Below, piece after piece: positions 40,702 through 51,263 of a stretch of 64,000 nucleotides of DNA. The notes under the pieces were generated by a model, which did not search any database, had not been told where the DNA came from, and saw only the letters and a list, made by a program, of their open reading frames with translations. Origin of the DNA: Poteriospumella lacustris (taxonomy: Eukaryota > Sar > Chrysophyceae > Chromulinales > Dinobryaceae); assembly GCA_008000375.1 (NCBI GenBank), contig SMOI01000117.1, forward strand, positions 33,584 to 97,583, read 5' to 3'. A program made the position numbers and the translations under genes. Numbering within the stretch: position 1 is the first letter of the stretch; each line of letters begins with the position of its first letter.

Positions 40702-41670
40702 ATGTCGTCCAATCAGCAAGCGAATCAATGTAAAGATGAAGGTGATTCCTTCTATCGCGCCAAGAAGTATCCCTTGGCAGTCATGAAGTATACGCAGGCG
40801 ATTAATTTGCTTCATCCACAAGGGTTGACACCTTCAGATGACGCCGGTTTCCAGACGTTGTATGTGAGCTATTCCAATCGCTGTGCTTGCTTTTTGCAAG
40901 TCAATCGAATAGAGCAGGCCTTAGAAGACGCAAAACAATGCGTCAAATTGAAACCAGACTGGGCAAAAGGCTATATGCGCCTAGGAACGTGTTATCATCG
41001 TCTCAACAAGATTTCTGATGCATTGGCGGCGTATCAACAACTGCTACGGGTAGATCCTACGCACCAAGAAGCACAACAATGTATTCAACGTCTTCGGCAG
41101 CAACAAAATCGACCCAGTGGTTCCTCTTCCACTCATACACAAGGCTCTGACCATGCCAATCGACAGCCCCCTCACAATGACGTTCCTTTCCTGCAACGGG
41201 CACAACAATATCTGCAATCCATTCGGTGGCAAGACTATCTCCGCAGTATCCAGCTCCAATTAAGTCGTTTGTACGCTCAGTTCATGATGTGGTGGTCGTC
41301 GCTGTCACCGGACATGCAGAAATACATCCAAATCGGCGCCATCGTCTTGGTTGCGTACTATTTCCTGTTCTACCGCAGTGGGAGCTCGTACGATTATTAT
41401 CCAGGAGAATACGGCTACGGCAGTGGTGGTGGTTATTACTCCTCTGGATATGGTGGAGGAGGATTGTCATGGACAATGTGGGGTGCGATCATGTTGGCCG
41501 CCTACAAGTTGCCACCGATGTTCGAAGAGCAATTAGGTCCACAATATGCTCGTCCGTTCTTTGGCATGAGCTGGACCACTTTCATGTGGTTGTTGAACAT
41601 GGTCACCCGAAATAGTGGTCAATTTGGTGGCTTTGGTCGACCTATGTATGGTCGTCGTCGATATTACTAA
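40702..41670 (+). CDS. TPR co-chaperone-like membrane protein
   Basis: It has 322 residues from the ATG at 40702; a GTG farther upstream is not used. Three TPR units fill residues 1-130 (ANQCKDEGDSFYRAKKYPLAVMKYTQAI, SNRCACFLQVNRIEQALEDAKQCVKLKPDWAKGYMRLG, ISDALAAYQQLLRVDPTHQEA). This is the clamp-type arrangement of Hsp70/Hsp90 co-chaperones. The second half has a hydrophobic segment (IQIGAIVLVAYYFLFYR), a Gly/Tyr-rich loop and another hydrophobic stretch near WTMWGAIMLAAYKL. A tail-anchored organelle or ER co-chaperone is plausible. Confidence 0.8.
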   Translation: MSSNQQANQCKDEGDSFYRAKKYPLAVMKYTQAINLLHPQGLTPSDDAGFQTLYVSYSNRCACFLQVNRIEQALEDAKQCVKLKPDWAKGYMRLGTCYHRLNKISDALAAYQQLLRVDPTHQEAQQCIQRLRQQQNRPSGSSSTHTQGSDHANRQPPHNDVPFLQRAQQYLQSIRWQDYLRSIQLQLSRLYAQFMMWWSSLSPDMQKYIQIGAIVLVAYYFLFYRSGSSYDYYPGEYGYGSGGGYYSSGYGGGGLSWTMWGAIMLAAYKLPPMFEEQLGPQYARPFFGMSWTTFMWLLNMVTRNSGQFGGFGRPMYGRRRYY

Positions 41671-41877
41671 CATTGAATTGGAGCGCCTTTGGTTCTGGTG
41701 AGGAAGAAGAAGACCGGAGGCGGCCTGTGGTAGTGGAGCACACGAGCCTTGCGGTGTAGTAGTATTGCTGTGTGGCTAGCGCATCCGTTAAAAGACGTAA
41801 AACTACTTAATGTGCATCACACATCTCCATCTACGGTAATGTAAAAGAGTGCAGTACTACAGCAACGGCGGTGGGTT

Positions 41878-44128
41878 TTATTCAATGATGGTGTAGCCCT
41901 TGCGGTCTACCCGTTTCGATGACGACGACGGTGTGGACAAGGACGAGTCACTGCGACCACTGCTGGTGGCCATGGCGACCATGCCGATGCCCGAACGGCC
42001 ATGTTCATGATCCTCATCGTCTTGGAGGCGGACCGCTTGATAGCTCTGTGGGGGCGGCCCTTCGCAATCGCCTTTCTTCTTCCACACCAATCGACTACGA
42101 CCGCCACCGACGCCACCACTACTACCACCTGCCGCCGCCTCCGCGGCATCTTCTTGCTGTTCACGATATGAGTCGATACTACGCGTGCAATACTTGTACA
42201 GGCACGACATCATCAAGACCAATACCGCAAGGAAGAAGGCAATCGCCAAGAAGACCTCCAAGATCTCCAAGAAGAAGACGATGATCTCGAGCATGTTGCG
42301 CAGGAAGACCTTCTCCGACGCCGAGTAGAAATCCCGCCGATGGTGCGGGATACTCCCTCCCCCCGGTGGCATCGGATGTGAATGGTTGTTCTCCGTCGTG
42401 GGGACACGATCGCCGTAGACATCGTCACTGAAATCGGGATGTTTCTCGAGGAGCACTTGGGTACGCGGTGGCGTACAGACATCCGCATGCAAACGACCCA
42501 GCGGCGCATAATTTGGGGCGGTGGGGTAGAAGGACGGGGCCATCGTCGGTGTCAACGTGGGAACGGGTGCAGGCGCGAGAGATGGGGACGTCGCTTCCTC
42601 TTGCAAACGACGCGATGGCGTCGAGGCCGACGAGGACTCGTGTGCCGTCGCATCCACCGCCGCGGCGCTATCGGACTCTGCGACGGGGGCAGCCGATGGT
42701 GACACCGTCGGACTCGCCGATGGCGCAGCCGTGGACAACAACGACGTGTACATTTGGAACCGTGGCGCGTGCAACACATATTCCAACCATTTCCGACGAA
42801 TGCTGCTGTAGGCTACGATACAACACGCACAAACACACACAAACACGCAACACAACGGTCAGTTTCAGCACCACCCAGCACAAGCACACATACAAAATCA
42901 CACATCACATGTCACAGAGACCCAGCCGCAACGTACCTTCAATCCGTGTATCACCCCAACGTTCACCTTTGGCATGTTGTGTCCGCCACATGTCTTGTAA
43001 ATCCCAATTGCAATTGATGTACGACCACATCCGAATGTCGTGGCGTTCGATCATCGACAAAACCGGTGCAAACCAACGCGTCCAACTGTCTCCGACGATC
43101 CCTGCGCCATTGTGTGCTTCTGGGTTGTGGATCATCGTATGTTCGTCAACCAATCCACCATAGGGAGTTGATTCGGCGATCATCACCGGTAGACTTTGTT
43201 TCTTGCAAAAGGCGATCACCTCTTCCACACTGGGCACTTCGCAATACGCCGCACCGCCACTGCAGGTGTATGGCTGCTGAAACAAGGAAATTCCGCACCA
43301 ATCGACATACCGGGCTCCAGGGTACCAATCCGACAAATGCATGTGATCGCGTGGAGGAAACCCACTCGCATGCCAGACGAAGGCCACATTCGTCGTGTTC
43401 ACTTCGCGGAAAATGTTCACGATGCGTTTGAAGGCGACACGAAAATACGCCGCATCGTAATGATTCTCGGAGGAATCGAACTCATATCCGATGCGCAAGA
43501 AAAACGCATGATGTTTGCCGTGGTCTTTGATGTATTTCGCCAATCGCTGAATGTTGTGATCCAAGATACCCACGACCACGTCCTCGCATTGGCCCTTCAG
43601 CCACAAACCCAACTGAATCGACGACGTCGGATACTGCTTCGTCAATCCATCTACCCATTGAACACCCCCTCCATAATCAATGCTGTGTTTCAAGCCCGTC
43701 AGTTCTCCCCAATCATTCTTCAACGCCGTGTAGCCCATGTATCCAACCGGACTCGGATGGCCAGTGAATGCTGCGGTGTAATTGGAAATGGAATAGAAAT
43801 CCTGCCCAATGACAATGGCGGTTTTCCCTGGGATAGGCGTGCAAGGAGTGACTGGATTAGCTGGTGTCGATGGTTTATTGGGTGCTCCGGCTTGGATAGG
43901 TTCGATATCGTCGGGATCGCGGACTTCCTGAGGCAAATAGCTGTTTATCGCTCGTTGAAGCATGACACTGGGAAGATAACTACTAGAATAAGATGATACA
44001 GGTAACGCAACCCGAAGCATCGTGCTACGTGACGAAACCTCGATTGAGGAAGCCGTCCAACATGAAGCCAGCAGACACAGCAACTGGCCAAATGGGAGCA
44101 GTTGCACTAGGCTGAATGGATATTTCAT
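41878..44128 (-). CDS. membrane-anchored GH26-like glycoside hydrolase
   Basis: Two exons, 44128-42937 and 42812-41878, joined by a 124-nt phase-1 intron (GTACGT/TCGTAG). The product has 708 residues. A signal peptide is followed by a GH26-type (beta-mannanase clan) domain: FFLRIGYEFDSSENHYDAAYFRVAFKRIV carries the likely acid/base Glu and VMIAESTPYGG the likely nucleophile. A Pro/Ser/Thr stalk with PSxSPTxSPS units follows. Then comes one membrane segment (IIVFFLEILEVFLAIAFFLAVLVLMMSCLY) and a basic cytosolic tail. It probably trims cell-wall or storage glycans at the cell surface. The family is likely, the substrate uncertain. Confidence 0.78.
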
Positions 44129-44509
44129 GTTTCTCTTCTTCCTAATACATCAGCTACCCCCTTCTAAGCATATATTTGTATGCTGTCAGGGAGCTCCTGC
44201 TGCTTTCATCAAAGAAAACGAAGAAGACTCGGTGCCGTTCGAACGACATCGGCGGCAGAAGATTCTGCCGAGCCACGATGACGACGACCAGCGAGCAGCG
44301 GCGCAGCAGCGGGGCCCAAAGTGAACAACGCGTATACATGTAAGTCACGTCCCCACTACTAAACTACACGACCCTCTCTAACACAGTAGAATCACAAGTG
44401 CGTGGAGTTTTCTCAAACGTTTCTTTATATACATGCCTCGTACATACACCCCAAGAAAAGGAAATAGACGAGAACAGCAGAATACACTAAATCCCCACTC
44501 ATGCGTAGG
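44129..44509. other. intergenic: GH26 promoter and 3' side of LRR gene
   Basis: No gene. ATGACGACGAC is at 44278-44288, about 150 bp from the GH26 start, within a GC-rich patch of CAGC and GGCGG repeats. Confidence 0.4.
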
Positions 44510-47500
44510 CTACAGGTTGTACTTGGACATCTCGACCACTGGGAATTGAGCAATGCCCGCATACTCTTCATGCAAATATATCTTGCAGGTGGAAGCCAGC
44601 ATGGCTTCCCGCAATTGTACCCAACCATTTTGAGGAATGAGGCTTCCCTGCAAGAACAAATGGTCCAAATGGATCGGGACCAGCGTCGGCTGATACGCCG
44701 ACGATGTCTCCCGGGTATTGGAGGGTACGTCCATTCCCGAGAGATCCATGGAAGATCGTCCCAAGCGACCCGTACTCAAGAAGCGCGACAGCCCACGGAA
44801 CATTGGTGGTTTACCAGGGTTCGCGTCGGCGTCCAGTTGGAAGGTCATCGACATCGTCGTGGTGTACCGCTTGTCGCGTTGCTTGGGCGTCGATTCGAGG
44901 ATCATTCGCACGTGATCGGTCGAGTAATTCGTAATGAAGCATTCCGCCACATCCAATACACGCAGGGGCACTTGTCCCAACAACAAATCCAACGCCAGAG
45001 CAAAGCCTGCGTCTTGGATCTTGTTGTACGCCAGGGACAAGACCTCCAGACTCGCCAGTCCTTCGATGGCCTCGGTGAAATACTTCGTTTGCGCATGGTT
45101 ATCCAACGTGAACATGTTGTGACTCAAATCCAACGATTTGATCTCCTGGAAATGACCCAACAGGGCAATGGCACTGGTCGCCATCGTGATATCGTTGTAC
45201 TGTAGCGACAACGACTGTAAGAAGCGGTGTCCGTGTCCCTGCAACATGCCCTGCAACAAACACGCCAATCCTGAATCGCCGATTTTCATGTGATTGATGT
45301 TCAACTCGACCAATTGGCAATACGTTGACAGACTGTGCCCCAAGACTTTCGCGGCCATTAACCCTCCACACTGGGGATTGCCTGACAAATCCATGAAACG
45401 GATGCTTTCCAATTGCCAAGGGTTGCAATACGTGCGGATGACCAATTTAAACGACGGCAACACGATTTTGGTGTCTCGTAACACCAATTTCGTCACCGCC
45501 GACTCCGCAACCAAGGAATCCGTCAAATCGATGACAAATTTCCCATTGGCACGCACCCCTTTCGACAGGTCCAAAAACGGACGAGACAAGAACTGTGACT
45601 CGGCAAAGGTCGACGACGACGTCGAGGCGGAGGTTTGTGGACGGGTACCACCGGGTGCAGTGAGACTGTCCGTACTGCCTGGTTGCTGAAGAGCCTCGGT
45701 CTCGCTGCCATCAGCAGCCGCAGCCGCAGCCGCAGCAGTTGCGGTGGTAGTCGCACTGGAGCCGAAGGGCTTCTCAGCCACCACCGAGATCGCCAAACGA
45801 CTGGTCGTCTCTGGGCGACTACCATTGCCAGACTTGTTCGCTGCGTCTTTGTTGTCACTGCGTTGCATGACCTTCGTACGTACGTGCGACATCCGTGCTT
45901 TCTTTTGATGTTCCAGCGTCGTGTGGTAGTCCTGTGCGATGTTGTCCACCACGCTCAACAGCCGGGCGCGGGTAAACTTGCGGCGCTCTTCCAGATTCAA
46001 CACCGGCGGGAAGTGCACACCTCCATCGTCATGCCCATCGTCGCCATCCTCTTCGCCCTCACCGTCCTCGCCATCACCACCGCCGCCACCGCCGCCACCA
46101 CTGCCCCGTGTGGGTCGAAACGCGGAATTTTCGAAACTTTCCTCGACGACGATTTTCGTGGTGAATTTCTTCGTCATTTTGTCTTCGATGATATCCACGT
46201 TGACGTTGTGGACAGGTTTTCGGTTCAATTTCGATCCGGATCGTGCCCGATTCGAACTGGCAGGTGCAAAGGTTGAAATCGTTTCTTCCAGCGGATGGGT
46301 CGTCAAGGACGTGTCTTCGAAGATATCGACGTGGCCATCGTGATGCTTGTGGCCAGTACCATGGGCAGGACGTAAATTGGCGGACAATCCAGGCGTTAAC
46401 CCCGACCGTTCCAGAACTTCGCCGTCGACATCAATCATATCGACGATGTTGATATGCTTACCCGGCGCCGTGCCCACACCCGTTTCACCAGGTTTACGTT
46501 TCATATGCACATCACCACTTTCCGAGACACGTGTGGCGCTGGTCGCCGTACCAGGATGGGCGGCAGCAGGCGCGGTCGCTTTCTTTTGGTTCTTTTTGTC
46601 CATGTTGTAGCGCACCAAGGACCCACTGGGCGGGCGTTGACCGCCATTGGCAGGAGACTGCAATCGTTTGGGGATCGTCGTCAAATTGGGCTGTGGTACG
46701 ACATCGGGCAACGAGACCGAATCATTCGGTGGCAAGGACGACGCCTGTCGCTTCAAATTCGATGACGCCTGCGGCGGATGATGTGCGTGACCATGCCCAT
46801 AGCCGTGTCCATGGTGGCCGTATTGTTGATTGTGGCTGGACGACAAGGTCGGATCCAACGTGGGTGCGTCCAAGGGAGGCAACAACCCATCCACATCCGT
46901 GAGGGACGTCGATCCTTCGATCGACGACATGTACGATCCATTGTTGACACCCGGCAACAGACCGTGCGAACGATGTTGGTGATGCATTTTCGTCAGCGCA
47001 TCGTGTTTGTCGGCATGAAAACCCGCGGTGGTCGTCGCTTTCGTCCGTTGCCATTGATTCTTCGCATGTTCGGGGTCATAGTCCTGCTGTGAACCATCAC
47101 TGCTTCCATCATCCTCTTGCCAACTGGATTCTTCATGGAAATTGGGATGACGATGCTTGAAATGATCATAGTCTTCGGCGATGCCCGCTCGTATCGATTG
47201 TTCCAATTCCAATTCTTGTTTGCGGAAGGCGGGAAAGACACTGTTGGTATACCCCATGCCACGTTCCAACTCCGAGGCCAGCATATACAATTGCACCGAC
47301 GAAGTGACACTAGTCGACTCTACGGCCGTCATGACTTCATCGGTATCCCGCGGCGAGACTTGTCCGACCAACAAATGGACTTCATCGTCCGGTAAATTGT
47401 CTTGAATCGCGGTGCCACCGGATATCCCTTTCATCATCGTCATATCCGCGTCACCATCGGCCTCCTCACTCTCATTGCCTGATTCCGCGGTCACGCCATG

Positions 47501-50066
47501 ATCATGCGGAATCAAACTAGCGACTGTCCCATGAGCTGTTTGTTGTTTCAACGTTGCCGTCGTGCGCTTGCCGTAATAGGCATTGTCTTGAAGGCTTTGG
47601 GCCTGCAGACTTTGCATGACTTGATCCGTCAGCACCTGCAACTCATTCTTCGATTTCGACAGGAGACTCTTCGGCAATGAAAACGGAAAGAAATGGCGAT
47701 CGGCTTGCTCATCGACTTCATCCCAATCGATGCCAATGAACTCTTCGCCTCGTTTGTAATACTGCAACAATCGCGTGATGGTCAATCGTTCTTGGGCCGT
47801 CATTTTCGCTTGCCGTGCATCGTAATGCCCCGTAATCGCTTGGCGACGTTGTTTCAGCAACTGTACACGTTGTAAATCAGCTTTGATAGACTCGTATTCA
47901 CAGTTCCAAGCGCGGACAGTCACCAGTACGAAATCATACATGGAAATCGACAACGTTTCCGAGAGAATCATCGCCTGCTCCACGTCCATGCGAATGTGAT
48001 GCAAGGGCTGTTCTTGTGGCGACAAATGTGACCAGGGGTGGTCGTTGGCCTCCTGTTCGTCCGAAGTTTGCAAAGGATGCAACTGGTGGTGATGACCATG
48101 GTGATGGTGGGAATGATGACTGCCACTGTGACTGTGATGATGGCGATGCGACATGGGGCGACGCGACGACGACGCAAACGATGATTCTTCGGAGATGGCA
48201 TCCATGTTCCCTTCCTTGTTCGTGCGCTGCATGGAACCCGCAATGTCTAAGTCGCCCAAGTAGAGGAGCATGTCATGAATCATGGCCATTTGACTGGACG
48301 TCGGTTTCTCGGTGTCCATATGGAGATACGGATGCATCGACGTGTTCCATACTTTCGCGATGAGATTGTCAATGGTTTTCAACATTTCCAAGCGACCCGC
48401 ATTCTTCATACTTCGTTGAATATTCATTTGATCCAAGCCAATGTTCGTACGACGATGATTTATGGTGGACGAGGCACCGGTCGCCGAGGTTTCCGTGACG
48501 GACATTTGTAAACTGGTGTTACGTCGGCCACCCGGCGACTGTTGGAACGGCACCTTGTTGCTGACGCTGGGTAACTGCGACAAGGATTGAGACAATCGCA
48601 TTTTCCCAGACATATCTTTGCTGTTGGATTGCATGGCTTTCTCGTACATTTTACCCATCACTTTGCCGGCGGCCATGGGGTCACTCGTCGAGTGCTCCAA
48701 TGAACCACTGTGCATGCTGTTTTCAGCCTGCATAGCACTCAATCGACTGCTAATGGTTTGTTCAAACAAAGCCACGTAAAAGAGAATGTTGAAAAGCTTG
48801 GCAACACTTGGTGCTGACCACGGAAAACGTGATTGATACTCGACACAGGCACTAGTGATGGGTGCCATGATCCACGACGGCTGATAATTGGTGGCCAATA
48901 AATGGATGATACGAAATGCCTTCTTCAAGGGAATCATCTTGTTACTGTTGGCCACCGTTGCGGATACATTGTACCCTTGAAATAAGATCGATTTGGCCAG
49001 TTTTGCACGGAATTCGGAAACGGTGGGGTTTCCGAATGGATCGACAAGCGTATTTGTCTTCAAACATCGGTCGCAATGGATTGCTGCAAGCAGTGACGTA
49101 GCGATATGACCCCATGCAGCACTTATCTTACCAGATACCTTTGGTAAAATGCCCACCAAGTTGCAGAATACCATCAACTCGGGTATTTCCGTACCAGCGG
49201 GTGACATCAAACTGTCCAACAACGATTTCGTTCGAAAATCGTTCGTCTTTTGAGAATACTTCTTTTTGGAGACTTGTCGAAGCATCATCGTCAACATAGA
49301 TTCATTTCCACAACGAATCATTGATTGCCACATGCCACAATAGCAATCCAGAAGGAACTCCAGTACCGAGGGGATGCCCAGCTTGACTGGACCACTGTGA
49401 ACGTCTTGTAATGATAAACCGGATGCCAATCGCATAAGCTTTGCCGCGTCACTTTCGCCTTCATCCTCATTTTTCTTCTTTTTCTTGGACTTTTCTTTGT
49501 CGCTGCTGGGAACGAACGCCTTCAGATTGACTTGAACATGATCTTTGTCGTTGTACGTCGCCTTGAATCGCTTCAAGAACGTGGAGATTAGCGGTGTGTT
49601 TTCCTCCAGCAAAAGCTCTAAATTTGCTTTTCCCTATATTGAATAATACGGTGCAAAGCATTAGTTTTCACCCACTTCATGTGTCTTCTTCAACCAGACG
49701 TACCATCGTTTCATCGTCATCAGTCTTTAAGCTGTCGAAGAAACCTTGAATCAGGAAGAGCATATTGGAAGAGATCGCTCCCGAACAAATGGGACATGTC
49801 CCTCGAATGGCAGAACTTGAAAAACTGCTATGAGAAGCGAGCACTCGGCTATTGTTTTGGTTGTTGTTGCCGTTGCTGTGATCATCCGAAGATGGGGCTG
49901 TATTGGTGCCGTTCCCCGAGGTAAATTCGGTATGATCGATGAGAAGCTTTCTAATCACCGGCACAAGCTGACATCGCGAGCATATTAAACAGCGCGAGTC
50001 GCAAATAACTTGGATTGAATCATCGGGTTTGGAGCAAAACTGACATGTGGCATAGTTGATGGACAT
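44510..50066 (-). CDS. very large zinc-finger and leucine-rich-repeat protein
   Basis: Two exons, 50066-49704 and 49633-44510, joined by a 70-nt phase-0 intron (GTACGT/TATAG). The product has 1828 residues. The N-terminus has paired Cys motifs (CQFC, CDSRCLICSRC, CPIC) like a RING or B-box zinc finger. A helical region and about 1000 disordered residues rich in Ser, Gly, His and Asp follow. The last 330 residues are RNase-inhibitor-type LRRs (LVELNINHMKIGDSGLACLL, FLQSLSLQYNDI, IKSLDLSHNMF, LEVLSLAYNKIQDAGFAL). No membrane segment is seen. A ubiquitin-related or scaffold role is possible but unproven. Confidence 0.8.
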
Positions 50067-50438
50067 GATCTCGTTGTACAATCAAGGTAGCGCTTGAATG
50101 ATCACCGCCAAATCAAAAAATCGTTCCACAAATGTAGCCTTGCAGTAAAGGGTAATCTTCAGTTGCTCGATGCCTGAAAAATGCTTGTGAATGTATTACC
50201 AATTACTGGTTTGTCGATATCGTATCACAAGCGGAGACCAACACCAACGACTCATGAGCGAAACGGCCAATTTTGGCGAAGAATTGAAACGCCCGCGGCT
50301 ATGATGATGACGACGACATTGGAATGGTCGACGGCTCGGCGTGTGAGAGAGAAAGAAAGCGGCGTTCTGCTGCAAATAAAAGAGTAATACTGTGGGGCGG
50401 GAATCAGAAATGCAGCTAATGCAGTCAAGAATGACACC
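50067..50438. other. divergent promoter region
   Basis: No gene. It contains ATGACGACGAC at 50307-50317, about 130 bp before the ATG of the small secreted-type protein, and GGCGAAGAATTGAAACGCCC just before it. Confidence 0.45.
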
Positions 50439-51011
50439 ATGATCATTGAATTACTGGTGGTTTTCGCATGCTTAGGTGTATTTTCTCGCCCTAGCGACTC
50501 TTTGGTGTTCCACAAGAGGTGGAGGATAATCCAAAGAAAACCAGCCAGTTTTGGTCCAGTTTGCTTGTCTGGTGACAGAAATGACGATTTAATACCTGTT
50601 GGCAAGTTCAACTTTCGAATTTCCCACGAAGCAGAAAATTCACTCAACAAGTACGATCCTCTCGGTGAAGATGGGGAACTAATACACATGCTGGGTGACG
50701 AAGACGCTGGAGTCAACATTTCCGGAACAACAGCCTTTACTCCCAACGAGGAATCTTATGACTTTGAAACGTTGGAGTCCCTTCAGAGTCGACTGCTCCA
50801 GAATGAGTTCGGTCCACCTGATGATGATGTCAGCTTTGACGATTTTATGGAAGCGGTCTTGAAGCGAGAATATCTTCAGCAGGCTCACCCCTACTTCGGC
50901 GAGTTTTGGGAGCACCACAAACGATGGCGCGTCAGTTGGTATCTGGTCTTATTTCAAAAGTTTGTACAGCGACTAACTGCACAGCTGAAACGGTGGGTCA
51001 ACGCGAAGTAA
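50439..51011 (+). CDS. small protein with signal peptide, possibly organelle-targeted
   Basis: It has 190 residues and no recognised family. Residues 1-21 are a clear signal peptide (MIIELLVVFACLGVFSRPSDS), followed by LVFHKRWRIIQRKPASFG. That stretch is basic and hydroxylated, like the transit part of a bipartite plastid presequence. The mature part has an acidic middle (DDDVSFDDFMEAVLKREYLQQAHPYFGEFWEHHKRW) and an amphipathic, basic C-terminus with Trp residues. A plastid or secreted protein is equally possible. Confidence 0.65.
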   Translation: MIIELLVVFACLGVFSRPSDSLVFHKRWRIIQRKPASFGPVCLSGDRNDDLIPVGKFNFRISHEAENSLNKYDPLGEDGELIHMLGDEDAGVNISGTTAFTPNEESYDFETLESLQSRLLQNEFGPPDDDVSFDDFMEAVLKREYLQQAHPYFGEFWEHHKRWRVSWYLVLFQKFVQRLTAQLKRWVNAK

Positions 51012-51263
51012 CTTCCTTCGCAGTTGCCATTTAGTACGGCGTCACCAAGCAGTGGAAAACAACAAACCGTTCGATCTTCTGGGGGGATTGGAGTCTGGTA
51101 TGAATTAGTGGGTTTTATAGAGTAATGGAATCACCTCTGTATCAAGGTAAACCCTTTCGAATGCTGGCCAATCGTCCGAGATCAGTCGAAGGGAGAAATG
51201 GAGACACGAAAACACAAACGAAGACAGTGCATTTCGCAGTTGAACAACGAAACAACAGCTGCC

